The notes: generated from the sequence alone by a model not told the origin. A DNA stretch of 7,144 nucleotides from JBEKCP01 sp050014815 (GCA_050014815.1 JBEKCP010000319.1:1-7144); one strand, 5' to 3'; numbered from the stretch's first letter, positions 1-6,611 are shown. Made by a program: numbers and translations.

Positions 1-837
1 TTTCAGAATCTCCGGCGCCTCTTCTCCAAAGCCGCACCTCACGAGTTCACACACCAATGGGCCGACCAGTGCCTTATGTGGCTTCGCAGCTTCGCCGTCA
101 CGCTGACCCGCAAGAACCAGCGCGTCGACTCGCTTCGATATGAAGCCCGCGAACTGCTCATTGGCCGTTGCATCTTCGAGGACGCCAAGTTCGACTTTGC
201 CTACTTCTCTCAGGCGACCGAACAACCTGTTGAGGTGTTCGGCGAATTCTTCGAGACGTACCATGCCGCAGCCCGCGACCTGTTTTGCCGGACGTTTGAT
301 GCCGTGTTCAAGGTCGTCGCGCCCAAAGGAAATGCGATAACCGAACAGGACATTGAGCGGTTTACCAGCCGCAACATGGGCCAAGTGGCCACTGCCTTCC
401 GGCAGGCAACGGGACTGACTGCAACCGAAGCGGAAGCAAAGTTGCAGTGGCTTTGGGCCGCGCTGATAAAGGAGGCCCAACGCTCGTACCAAGTTGGCAA
501 GGCCCATGCGCACCCGGCCCCCAGCGTTGCGGCCGACGCCCCGGGTCGCTTTGCCGCGGCGGCCGCCGCGCCGCCGAAGGCCCCGCCGGAAAACAAGTGG
601 TGGCACGATCCTAGCGACTCGCGGCCAGCGGAATACAAGCACGGTCCCATTTTCGGCATGAAAAAGGAAATGTGCCAATGGCTGGGCGAGAAGGCTACAC
701 GCACCCCGCGGCGGTTGGAGCAAAAGGCGAAGTCCGGTCTAGTCTTCGTGATTCGCCATACTGAAACCTCATGGGAAGTTTGGTTTAAGGATGGGAGAGC
801 GTGGGAACTGGCCGACCGAAATCGCCGATTCCCTTAG
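1..837 (+). CDS. Unrecognised protein with Ala/Pro linker and Trp-rich C-terminal domain, 5' partial
   Basis: The reading frame is open from the first base of the window, so the gene starts upstream; the ATG at 76 is only the first in-frame ATG seen. The visible part has a helical, charged N-terminal region (about the first 165 visible residues), then a low-complexity Ala/Pro linker (about nt 505-590), then a compact C-terminal segment of about 80 residues rich in Trp and basic residues, including KWWHDPSDSRPAEY and VWFKDGRAWELADRNRRF. I do not recognise a family. The modular layout suggests a DNA-binding or regulatory protein with a tethered C-terminal module, which is inference. It lies directly upstream of a DUF1580 gene and may belong to the same mobile element. 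No signal peptide or membrane segment is visible. That it is a real gene is likely from its length and from codon use like its neighbours. Confidence 0.7.
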   Translation, partial: FQNLRRLFSKAAPHEFTHQWADQCLMWLRSFAVTLTRKNQRVDSLRYEARELLIGRCIFEDAKFDFAYFSQATEQPVEVFGEFFETYHAAARDLFCRTFDAVFKVVAPKGNAITEQDIERFTSRNMGQVATAFRQATGLTATEAEAKLQWLWAALIKEAQRSYQVGKAHAHPAPSVAADAPGRFAAAAAAPPKAPPENKWWHDPSDSRPAEYKHGPIFGMKKEMCQWLGEKATRTPRRLEQKAKSGLVFVIRHTETSWEVWFKDGRAWELADRNRRFP

Positions 838-840
838 CGC

Positions 841-880
841 CGACAACACCCCAACAACGCCAACAACACCCCAGCAACGC
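841..880. repeat. Two-unit 20-bp tandem repeat
   Basis: The 17-base unit CAACACCCCAACAACGC (844-860) recurs at 864-880 with one change (A to G), giving a period of 20 bp. It lies immediately after the stop codon of the first gene. No function is evident; it may be slippage-derived spacer DNA. Confidence 0.6.
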
Positions 881-890
881 GACTTCTCAA

Positions 891-922
891 AACGGCCCAT
901 TTCCAGGGCCGTTCTCCATTTT
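891..922 (+). terminator. Probable intrinsic terminator after the first gene
   Basis: A perfect 8-bp stem, AACGGCCC (891-898) with GGGCCGTT (906-913), encloses a 7-nt loop. It is followed by CTCCATTTT, a weak T-rich tail. It lies 54 nt after the stop of the first gene and before the DUF1580 gene, where a terminator is expected. The T-tract is imperfect, so it could also be only a transcript-end hairpin. Confidence 0.5.
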
Positions 923-956
923 CAAGCCGCCTGCCATCGGTATCCTTGCAAGTAAT

Positions 957-976
957 CTGATTCACTTGCGAATCAG
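957..976. promoter_or_regulatory. Palindrome upstream of the DUF1580 gene, possible operator
   Basis: CTGATTC (957-963) and GAATCAG (970-976) form a perfect 7-bp inverted repeat around a 6-bp spacer. It ends 23 bp before the ATG of a small helix-turn-helix-like protein, a typical place for an autoregulatory operator. A second imperfect inverted pair, TTGCAAGT (946-953) and ACTTGCGAA (964-972), overlaps it. There is no convincing -35/-10 pair, so the operator role is inference from position. Confidence 0.35.
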
Positions 977-999
977 AGAAGACACACGAAAGGATAACG

Positions 1000-1320
1000 A
1001 TGATCGACATCCGCACCGAAGAACTCTTCTCTCTGACGGCGGCGACCAAGCTGCCCTGCTTTGGTAATCGCCGAAACGGAAAACGGATCAATGTCTCCAC
1101 CATCTGGCGTTGGGCCACGGCCGGGGTCCGCGGCGTTAGGCTAGAAACCATCATGGCCGGCGGAAGTCGCACGACCAGCCTTGAGGCCGTGCAGCAATTC
1201 TTCGAGGCCCTCACGGCCCAGGTCGAGCCGAAGCCTATTTCCGTGCCTTCCCATCAGACCCGCCAGCGCCGCAAGCAGATCGAGGCAGCCGAGCGGCGAC
1301 TGGCGCAGGCCGGAATCTAA
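1000..1320 (+). CDS. DUF1580 protein, small winged-helix/excisionase-like DNA-binding protein
   Basis: This 106-residue protein matches my memory of DUF1580, a family found almost only in Planctomycetota, often on mobile regions. The diagnostic block is a helix-turn-helix part (VSTIWRWATAGVRGVRLET, about residues 32-50), a short hairpin (IMAGGSRTTS) and a recognition/packing helix (LEAVQQFFEAL), the pattern of MerR/Xis-type winged helices. A basic tail (HQTRQRRKQIEAAERRLAQ) follows. The length is complete for the family. The start is supported by an AAGGA ribosome-binding site about 6 nt upstream of the ATG. A ParB-like gene follows after 53 nt on the same strand, so they are probably co-transcribed. 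The role, excisionase or regulator of an integrated element, is inferred from fold and context; the family has no established function that I know of. The palindrome at 957-976 may be its operator. Confidence 0.85.
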   Translation: MIDIRTEELFSLTAATKLPCFGNRRNGKRINVSTIWRWATAGVRGVRLETIMAGGSRTTSLEAVQQFFEALTAQVEPKPISVPSHQTRQRRKQIEAAERRLAQAGI

Positions 1321-1373
1321 GCGAAAAAGCCCCGCTGCGGCTGGTGACCACGGCGGGCAAGGAGAATCTGCGC

Positions 1374-1904
1374 ATGGACTGTAGCACCATCACCCGCCGA
1401 CGGCAACAAAAACCGGCAGCCTCGCCAGAATCGGGACATGTCCGAATTCTGCCCATCGACTCCATTCTTCCGTCGCCTGAAAACGAGCAACTCTATCGGC
1501 GGATCGACCCGAGCGACCCCACCATCGTGGCCCTGGCCGCCAGCGTCCGCGAGTTTGGCGTCTGCGAACCGCTTGTAATCACGCTGGACGGGCGGATTCT
1601 CTCAGGCCACCGTCGCCATGTTGCAGCACGCCTTGGAGGACTGACCGAAGTTCCTTGCCGAGTGGTAGCCATCCGCCGTCACGATCCCGACTATGTGCGG
1701 CTGCTGGCGGAGTTCAATAGGCAGCGCACGAAGTCACTTGACGAACAATTGCGGGAGGCCGTTGTCGCCGCGAACCCCACGGAAGCCTACGCTTCGTTGA
1801 TCGAGCACCGCGAGCAAAAGTCGTTCGACGCCCTGGAAGGAGTCGACGGGGGGGCCAGTTCGATCTTTACATGCTCTTCATCGAAAGGGCCCTTGATTTA
1901 CTGA
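1374..1904 (+). CDS. ParB/sulfiredoxin-fold N-terminal domain protein, C-terminally truncated
   Basis: The ParB-like N-terminal fold is clear: a leading strand and loop (VRILPIDSILPSPEN), a helix (IVALAASVREFGVCEPLVI), and the signature LDGRILSGHRRHVAARLGG containing the GHRR box (about residues 78-81), which binds nucleotide in ParB relatives. Such proteins act in DNA segregation or, in accessory elements, as nucleases or regulators. I chose the ATG at 1374 because AAGGAG lies at 1359-1364, 9 nt upstream; an in-frame GTG at 1344 has no such site. The family-like sequence (to about SLIEHREQKSFDALEG) ends near nt 1845. The last roughly 20 residues read through a G7 tract and then through methylase DNA in the wrong frame. 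The C-terminal domain expected in longer relatives is therefore missing, and the gene is probably a truncated remnant. See the finding on the G7 junction, where one extra G would fuse it to the next frame. Confidence 0.75.
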   Translation: MDCSTITRRRQQKPAASPESGHVRILPIDSILPSPENEQLYRRIDPSDPTIVALAASVREFGVCEPLVITLDGRILSGHRRHVAARLGGLTEVPCRVVAIRRHDPDYVRLLAEFNRQRTKSLDEQLREAVVAANPTEAYASLIEHREQKSFDALEGVDGGASSIFTCSSSKGPLIY

Positions 1905-2620
1905 AACAAGACGGATACCTCGCTTTGAGCCTATCCAATTCCTTCCTAAGGTCAGACAGTGGCCGGATTATCCGTGGCCACATCGCAGCCAACGCTTCGG
2001 TCGACGAGATTGTTGAACTCGACGATCCGCGAACGTATGCCGACGCGGCCACCCAGATTGTGCTCTTACGTCTTCGAAGAGAAAAGCGTCGCTCGTGTGG
2101 CCGATACGTTGTTGTCAAGGGCCGCGGGGATCTGCGGCGGAAACTGGAGGACGTAGCGACCGGTCGGCCACACCCGGATATCTCGATCAGAGATCTGCCG
2201 CCGGATGCGACGGCATCATCGCGATGGAAACTTGCCGCCTCCGATGATACTCGCTGGCTCGATCCGTACCTGCTTCCCCATAGTAGCGTTGTGATCCTCA
2301 CGCCCCGCACTGAGCTCCCTGATATGCATTGTCTACTTGGCATCCTCAACAGCAGGGTCTTCGCACGGTACATATCAATCACGATGCCGAAAATCAGTGC
2401 GGGGAGATACTCCCTCCACCTTTCTCGGCTGCGATGGTTTCCAGTCCCGGATCTGGCTTGCGAGCGAGATCGGGAAACTTGTCGGCGAATCTCTACACTC
2501 GTTCAGAAACGCGTGACAATGTCGGAGCGACAGGCGCCGCCGAAGGAGTTGGTGGCTGGCATCGAAGATCAAGTGGCTTGCCTCTATGGCTTCGACGGGC
2601 AAGGCCAAGCTTGCCGGTAA
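1853..2620 (+). pseudogene. C-terminal fragment of a type IIG (Eco57I-like) restriction-modification enzyme
   Basis: From about nt 1853 this frame encodes GQFDLYMLFIERALDLL and then YLALSLSNSFLRSDSGR, the block that follows the catalytic NPPY motif in Eco57I-type N6-adenine methylases. Further on, LLGILNSRVFARYIS and SLHLSRLRWFPVP match the TaqI-like specificity (target-recognition) domain, and VACLYGFDG is the usual C-terminal signature. So only the end of the methylase domain and the specificity domain remain. The nuclease region, the SAM-binding motif I and NPPY are absent. Translation from the first ATG (1871) would give 249 residues that could not methylate or cut DNA. The fragment joins the truncated ParB-like gene at a G7 tract. 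It may be a deletion remnant, a solitary specificity subunit or an assembly join; I favour a remnant. The next gene begins about 58 nt downstream. Confidence 0.75.
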
Positions 2621-2678
2621 CATCCCGCTAATCTACCCATGCTTGCACCAAGTCGGGACTTCCCGCACAATGGTGGGT

Positions 2679-3608
2679 ATGTCGTCAGCCGATCGCCAAC
2701 GCGGAACCCTCCTTGGCCTCGCCGTCGCCGATGCCCTCGGTGCCGCCGTCGAGTTCAAGCGGCCCGGCACCTTCCTCCAAGTGACCGGCTACCGTGCTGG
2801 CGGTCCCCACGGCCTGGCCCCCGGAGAATGGACTGATGACACCAGCATGGCGCTAGCCCTGGCCGACAGCATCACCAGCGTCGGTTGGGACCTTGATGAC
2901 CAGGCCCGGCGGTATCTCGCATGGTACGAGAAGGGCTGGTACTCAGTCAACGGCCGCTGCTTTGACATCGGCATCACCTGCCGCAGCGCCCTGAGTCGAT
3001 TCTCCAGGACAGGGAACGCCAGAACCTCCGGTGACGCCTCGGAGCACGCCAGCGGCAACGGCTCGATCATGCGACTAGCCCCGGTACCGATGCGCTACGC
3101 TGAGCTGTACCCCGATCAGCTCGTCACACTGGTCCTGCGGCTGACGGAATCGAGCCTGCCAACCCACGCGAGCCCACCGTGCCTGTCGGCGTGCGTGTAC
3201 ATGGGGCTGGTTCTGGCCGCGCTGATTCAGGGGATCGACCGCGAGGAGGTTCTGGCCCCAAGCTGGGTGTCGTTACGGCGGTTAAAGGAAGTTCACATTC
3301 TCCATCCCGAAATTGCCGAAGTGGCCGATGGGAGCTTCCGCCGCACGCAGCCCCCCGAGATTGTCGGCAGCGGCTACGTGGTCAAGAGCCTGGAGGCGGC
3401 GCTGTGGGCGTTCCACAACGCCAAGGACTTCAGGGAGGCAGTGCTGCGGGCCGTGAACCTGGGCGACGACGCCGACACGACCGGGGCCGTGTGCGGCCAG
3501 CTTGCCGGGGCGTACTGGGGCGAGTCGGGGATTCCGAAGGAGTGGCGGGAGGGGTTGGTAAGGAAGGACATGATCGAGAAGGCCCTTAGCGGGCTCCTGG
3601 GACATTAG
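2679..3608 (+). CDS. ADP-ribosylglycohydrolase family protein
   Basis: The family removes ADP-ribose from proteins or nucleic acids with a two-Mg centre; DraG, which reactivates dinitrogenase reductase, is a member. All landmark motifs are present: RGTLLGLAVADALGAAVEF at the N-terminus, EWTDDTSMA (TDDT at residues 52-55, metal-binding), GNGSIMRLAPV (from about residue 126), and GDDADTTGAVCGQLAGAYWG (acidic residues 263-266, the second metal-binding cluster). At 309 residues it is full length. The frame is open upstream to 2586, but family alignment starts close to MSSADRQRG, so the start is ATG 2679 or ATG 2670; neither has a strong ribosome-binding site. The DUF169 gene follows after only 18 nt, suggesting one transcript. 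The substrate is unknown: no nif gene is nearby, so a DraG role is not supported. Membership of an ADP-ribosylation toxin/antitoxin pair is possible, but no partner transferase is seen. Confidence 0.92.
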   Translation: MSSADRQRGTLLGLAVADALGAAVEFKRPGTFLQVTGYRAGGPHGLAPGEWTDDTSMALALADSITSVGWDLDDQARRYLAWYEKGWYSVNGRCFDIGITCRSALSRFSRTGNARTSGDASEHASGNGSIMRLAPVPMRYAELYPDQLVTLVLRLTESSLPTHASPPCLSACVYMGLVLAALIQGIDREEVLAPSWVSLRRLKEVHILHPEIAEVADGSFRRTQPPEIVGSGYVVKSLEAALWAFHNAKDFREAVLRAVNLGDDADTTGAVCGQLAGAYWGESGIPKEWREGLVRKDMIEKALSGLLGH

Positions 3609-3626
3609 AACTGGAGAATCACGATC

Positions 3627-3942
3627 ATGGAAAGCAATATTGCATCCGCAATTCACCTGAAGCTGGAGCCCGTGGCCCTTGTCTGGTCCGACGAGAAGCC
3701 CGAGGAGGCCATGGAGTTCGTCCCGGGGAAGTGGGGCTGCGTCCTGTTCCTCCTGGCCGCTGCAGCCAACGGAAAGACGGCCGTTGCCAGCCGCGAGACA
3801 TTCGGTTGCTTCGGTGGCGGCGTGGGGTTGGGATTTGGCGACCAGTACAAGAACTTCCCTGGCGGCGAGGACTGTTTTTGCCGGTTCCTCTCCAGCGGCA
3901 ACGCTGGCATCGAGCCGGGCCAGACGATAGGAGGACCGACCC
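3627..3942 (+). pseudogene. DUF169 protein, N-terminal portion only
   Basis: Residues 1 to about 92 strongly resemble the DUF169 family: LKLEPVALVWSDEKPE, then GKWGCVLFLLAAAANGKTA, then a Cys/Gly-rich run (ETFGCFGGGVGLGFG) and QYKNFPGGEDCFCRFLSSGN. DUF169 proteins are usually some 200-260 residues, but family-like sequence stops here near nt 3915-3930. The same frame stays open to 4283, but from about 3943 it only reads the flavoprotein gene out of frame, so the 218-residue product it would encode is half spurious. GGAGA at 3613-3617 is 9 nt before the ATG. The simplest reading is a deletion that removed the second half and brought the next gene's ribosome-binding site up to the break. The family's function is not well defined; it is often seen beside redox genes. 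A shortened, functional form cannot be excluded. Confidence 0.65.
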
Positions 3943-4515
3943 ATGCGGATCGCGACCATCCTGGGCAGCCCGAGACGCCAGGGCAACACGGCCAAAGTGC
4001 TGGGCTGGATGGAACAGCAGTTTCATGCCGACGGCCACGAGGTGGACTCGGCCAATATCCTGGATTACCGCGTGCAGGGCTGCGGCGAGTGCAGGGCCTG
4101 CAAGAAGGGCACCGTGGAACTGTGCAGCATCGACGACGACGCCAACGGCCTTTATCGGCGGATGGTGGCGGCGGACCTGGTGCTCATCGCGGCCCCGGTG
4201 TTCTGTTGGGGCTTCCCCGCCCAGATCAAGGGGCTGATCGACCGGATGTTCTGCATGATGGACTTCGACGGCGAGCGTCCTGATGCGCCTCGGCTACACG
4301 GCAAGTCGATGGCCCTTTTGCTTACCGGCGGCGGCGAGGAGACGAACAACGCGGACCTGGTCATCGCGGGTTTTCAGCATTTGGTAAAATGGGTCCAGGG
4401 CCGGATGGCGGGCCACTGGTTTGTCGGCGGCTGCACGACGCCCGAGGCGATCGGCCAGGACGTGAAGACCCGCGCGGCCGAGTTTGCCAGGGTAATCGCC
4501 CAGGGAGCGAACTGA
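3943..4515 (+). CDS. Flavodoxin-family protein with four-cysteine motif (iron-sulfur flavoprotein-like NAD(P)H oxidoreductase)
   Basis: The 190-residue protein opens with the FMN phosphate-binding loop ATILGSPRRQGNT (GSPRRQGNT at 8-16). It has the second flavodoxin signature APVFCWGFPAQIKGLIDRM (about 84-102). Between them is GCGECRACKKGTVELC, with Cys at 47, 50, 53 and 61. This C-X2-C-X2-C-X7-C spacing fits the compact motif that binds a 4Fe-4S cluster in archaeal iron-sulfur flavoproteins. Cluster binding here is inference, since many NADPH-dependent FMN reductase-fold proteins have a similar cysteine patch. It should carry electrons from NAD(P)H through FMN in the cytoplasm. The start is supported by AGGAGG at 3929-3934, 8 nt upstream. 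It follows the shortened DUF169 gene, a pairing I associate with redox loci. Its TGA ends at 4515, immediately next to the stop of the opposing gene. Confidence 0.9.
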   Translation: MRIATILGSPRRQGNTAKVLGWMEQQFHADGHEVDSANILDYRVQGCGECRACKKGTVELCSIDDDANGLYRRMVAADLVLIAAPVFCWGFPAQIKGLIDRMFCMMDFDGERPDAPRLHGKSMALLLTGGGEETNNADLVIAGFQHLVKWVQGRMAGHWFVGGCTTPEAIGQDVKTRAAEFARVIAQGAN

Positions 4516-5028
4516 CTAGCGTAGGGCGTGTAGTTGACGCTCTTTTCGCCACTGGTTGACCAGCAGCAACGCTCGGGGATCGAGTTTCAGTAGCCGCACC
4601 AACTGCGACGGCGTGCAACTCAGCCTTGCAGCGGAGCGCTTCGGGTCGGCGTCGAGTGCCGCCAGCACGTCCAACGCTTCGGCCAACAACGCCGGGAAGT
4701 CATGGTGCGAGGCACTCACCTTCAGCCCGCCCCCGCACCGCGATTGCCAAAGCGTACTGGGCACATAGTCCGAGCCACAAGGGCGGCGGACCTCCAGGGC
4801 CAAGTTCACCCTGAGCCGAAAGAGGGCGGCGGAGCGGTTCTGGGCCTGGCTGCGGCGCTCGCTGGCCTCCGCACGCGCACCAGTCGGCAGATGGTGCAGG
4901 CTGATGGCCGTCTCCACCTTGTTGCGGTGCTGGCCGCCCGGTCCCGACCGGCGCAGACGGCGCACGTCGCACTCGGCCCACAACTGCTCGGGGCTGCTTG
5001 CCGCTGGGTGGTCGTTTGGTTCGGACAT
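4516..5028 (-). CDS. Peptide chain release factor-like protein with GGQ domain
   Basis: The 170-residue protein has the class I release factor catalytic loop in RRSGPGGQHRNKVETAI (GGQ at residues 31-33), which hydrolyses peptidyl-tRNA in the ribosomal A site. Downstream come the family-typical segments ISLHHLPTGARAEASERRSQ and AQNRSAALFRLR. It lacks the codon-recognition domains of PrfA/PrfB. Like ArfB (YaeJ) and related small GGQ proteins it is a candidate ribosome-rescue factor. The C-terminal half is helical and ends in the basic tail NQWRKERQLHALR, comparable in position to the tail ArfB places in the empty mRNA channel. Specific assignment to ArfB is not secure, so no symbol is given. 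The ATG at 5028 is the only convincing start; the upstream ribosome-binding site is weak. It converges with the flavoprotein gene with no spacer between the stop codons. Confidence 0.85.
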   Translation of the reverse strand: MSEPNDHPAASSPEQLWAECDVRRLRRSGPGGQHRNKVETAISLHHLPTGARAEASERRSQAQNRSAALFRLRVNLALEVRRPCGSDYVPSTLWQSRCGGGLKVSASHHDFPALLAEALDVLAALDADPKRSAARLSCTPSQLVRLLKLDPRALLLVNQWRKERQLHALR

Positions 5029-5245
5029 AGTCTTAGTGTACCATGACGGGTAAGGCGTTTAAGCCTGGCGAACTGATGGACCGCCCGGCCAAGTCCGCCT
5101 GCCGGAACGTGCCGACACAGGCTCCGGCCCGGCATACGACCATGACGCTCGACCTCGTTGACGCAAACCATGCTTGCGGCAATAATTGTGGCTGTACGGT
5201 ACGCCTTTCGTCCTCTCGCCAAGAGCGATGTCAGGTGACAAGACT
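5029..5245. other. Intergenic stretch without a recognisable gene
   Basis: This 217-bp region separates the divergent release-factor-like gene and the gene at 5246. Short frames exist on both strands but none has family similarity or a good start. It should hold the promoters of both flanking genes, but I see no clear -35/-10 pair, and no RNA gene. Confidence 0.4.
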
Positions 5246-5785
5246 ATGAATCCCCTGCACCATTGTCCGGCTTGTGGGCGCGAGTTCAAGGACATTCTGG
5301 AATACCCTCGCGTACGCATCTTGGAGTTTGAGCGGCTGCCGATCCCGGAGGCCATAGATTCCATGTCGAGATCCGCAGCCGAGAAACGATTGGCGCGATC
5401 CAGAGCGGAACACTTCGATTCCGATGTTCGCCCCGGCTTTCGGGAGGACGGGATCAATATGACGCCGCTGATCGCACGAGCATGCGACACCAGCGAGGTC
5501 CAGGATTATCTTGGTCGTCTGGCGGCTTTGCAAGGCCGCGAGGTCGCGCCGCGGGAACTTCTGCCGTCGCTTGCGGCACATGGGGTATTCAAGTGGGCAT
5601 ACCCGGTGGCAAACAGCGGCATCTATCTGTCGCTCTCCGAATCCAAGACCTCTACCGATACTGCGCGGCTGGCCGAGGTTCAGGTGCATTGCGATGGTCC
5701 GAACTTGGGCTCGGCGGGAGGCCCGACCTTGCAACCGCTGGGGGCGCTTGCACGCTTGCGCTACGACGGGCTGCTCGCATCGTAG
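5246..5785 (+). CDS. Unrecognised 179-residue protein with N-terminal CxxC
   Basis: The start at 5246 is preferred because AGGTGA lies at 5233-5238, 7 nt upstream; in-frame ATGs at 5228 and 5186 are alternatives. The protein begins MNPLHHCPACGREF, a single CPxC knuckle that may bind zinc with the adjacent His residues or may be half of a lost zinc ribbon. The central part is charged and helical (SAAEKRLARSRAEHF, then SEVQDYLGRLAALQGREV). The last 60 residues are Ser/Gly/Ala-rich, ending LQPLGALARLRYDGLLAS. No signal peptide or membrane segment is seen. I do not recognise a family. The composition change in the last third suggests the end may not be original, which is inference. An inverted repeat follows 13 nt after the stop. 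Confidence 0.5.
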   Translation: MNPLHHCPACGREFKDILEYPRVRILEFERLPIPEAIDSMSRSAAEKRLARSRAEHFDSDVRPGFREDGINMTPLIARACDTSEVQDYLGRLAALQGREVAPRELLPSLAAHGVFKWAYPVANSGIYLSLSESKTSTDTARLAEVQVHCDGPNLGSAGGPTLQPLGALARLRYDGLLAS

Positions 5786-5798
5786 CCTGAACCCTGCT

Positions 5799-5828
5799 GT
5801 GACCCCGCGACGCTGAAAAAGGGGTCAC
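5799..5828. repeat. GTGACCCC/GGGGTCAC inverted repeat after the 5246 gene
   Basis: GTGACCCC (5799-5806) and GGGGTCAC (5821-5828) are perfect 8-bp complements around a 14-nt loop ending in AAAAA. No T-tract follows on either strand, so a classic intrinsic terminator is doubtful. The AAAAAGGGGTCAC edge resembles palindromic repeat remnants common between genes in large bacterial genomes. It could also act as a bidirectional transcript end between the gene at 5246 and the convergent slipin remnant. Confidence 0.5.
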
Positions 5829-6064
5829 TGTAGCCGCCAACGTTCGGGATCGGCCCGGAGACCAGGATTGCTCCCAGCCTCCGGGCATCGGGTTTCATCA
5901 GAGCAGGTTCACGACCCGCTCGGCCAGGCCCTTCTCGCCCAACACGACGTTCAGCTTGCCGCTGGTGGCCACCCGCTCCAGGACTTCCAGCTCCCGGAGC
6001 CGCATCAGCGTCGGGTTGCCCTCCAGCACCTTGGCCGTGTTGGCCTGGCTCCGCATGGCCGCCG

Positions 6065-6092
6065 TCGGGCACCGACCGAAGGTTGGTCGCGG
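6065..6092 (+). repeat. Hairpin repeat copy A (in slipin gene)
   Basis: Consists of T, the head CGGGC (6066-6070), the stem-loop ACCGACC-GAA-GGTTGGT (6071-6087), and CGCGG. The stem pairs 7 bp with one G-T wobble, closed by a C(GAA)G triloop. All 28 nt are identical to copy B. It lies between the slipin segments NLIVRR and TAAMRSQ and shifts the frame. Confidence 0.9.
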
Positions 6093-6171
6093 CGGACAAT
6101 CAGGTTGGCCTCGGCCGCCTTCTTGGCCTCCGTGACCTTGTTCATCAGGTCCTTCATGTCGCCCGGCAGGA

Positions 6172-6199
6172 TCGGGCACCGACCGAAGGTTGGTCGCGG
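6172..6199 (+). repeat. Hairpin repeat copy B (in slipin gene)
   Basis: Identical over 28 nt to copy A, starting 107 bp away and in the same orientation: head CGGGC at 6173-6177, stem-loop at 6178-6194. It separates VISVGIRD from ILPGDMKDL in the slipin and shifts the frame. The flanking bases differ from those of copy A, so the repeat unit is about 28 nt or less. Confidence 0.9.
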
Positions 6200-6594
6200 A
6201 TGCCCACCGAGATCACCTCCAGACCCAGCGCAGCCACCCGCTGCCGGACGATCTCCTCCAGCTCCTTGGCCACGGCGTCCTTGTCGGCCAAGAACTGGTC
6301 CAGTTCGCGGCCGCCGATCACCGCCCGCAGGGCCAACTGGGCCTCGCGGTACAGGGCCTGCTTGGCGTCGTCGGCCGCGCTCAGCGCCTTGTGGGCGTCG
6401 GCCACCCGGTAGGTGGCCACCGCGTTCAGGCGGAGCGTGACCTTGTCGGCGGTCATAATCTCCTGGCCGCCGATGTCCAGCATGGTTTCGCGCAGGTCCA
6501 CCGGCACGAGCATGACCTTCGCCACGTTCTTCCAGAAGGCGTACTTGCCCGGCGGCAGGATGTGGCTGAACCGGCCGTCCACCCACACCAGCGC

Positions 6595-6611
6595 CCCGCG
6601 TTGGTCGCGGG
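6595..6611 (+). repeat. Half-copy or relative of the hairpin repeat at the broken 5' end of the slipin gene
   Basis: CCCGCG-TTGGT-CGCGGG is a perfect 6-bp hairpin. Its GTTGGTCGCGG part (6600-6610) equals the right-hand end of copies A and B, and GCGTTGGTCG (6598-6607 region) matches the right arm of the copy in the tRNA-Cys-like gene. It sits where slipin similarity fades. It may be chance in GC-rich DNA. Confidence 0.4.

Noticed and set aside
210..704. 164-residue minus-strand frame
   Set aside because: It is antisense to the first gene, with Ala/Cys/Ser-rich translation typical of an antisense frame and no credible start context.
811..822. CCGACCGAA near the end of the first gene as another repeat copy
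   Set aside because: It lacks the CGGGC head and the right arm GGTTGGT; the match is short and expected by chance in this GC-rich sequence.
1848..1854. Programmed -1 frameshift site at G7
   Set aside because: There is no clear slippery heptamer plus downstream structure, and the joined product would lack the methylase catalytic motif. Kept only as a possible slippage or sequencing issue in the findings.
3932..3942. ACCGACC before the flavoprotein start as a repeat arm
   Set aside because: There is no GAA loop or complementary arm after it; it lies between a good ribosome-binding site and ATG.
3282..3995. 237-residue minus-strand frame
   Set aside because: It overlaps the ADP-ribosylglycohydrolase and DUF169 genes, has no family similarity, and is explained by the high GC content of those coding regions.
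4806..5222. 138-residue minus-strand frame spanning the 5029-5245 spacer
   Set aside because: Its second half overlaps the release-factor-like gene out of frame; the first part has no recognisable motif.
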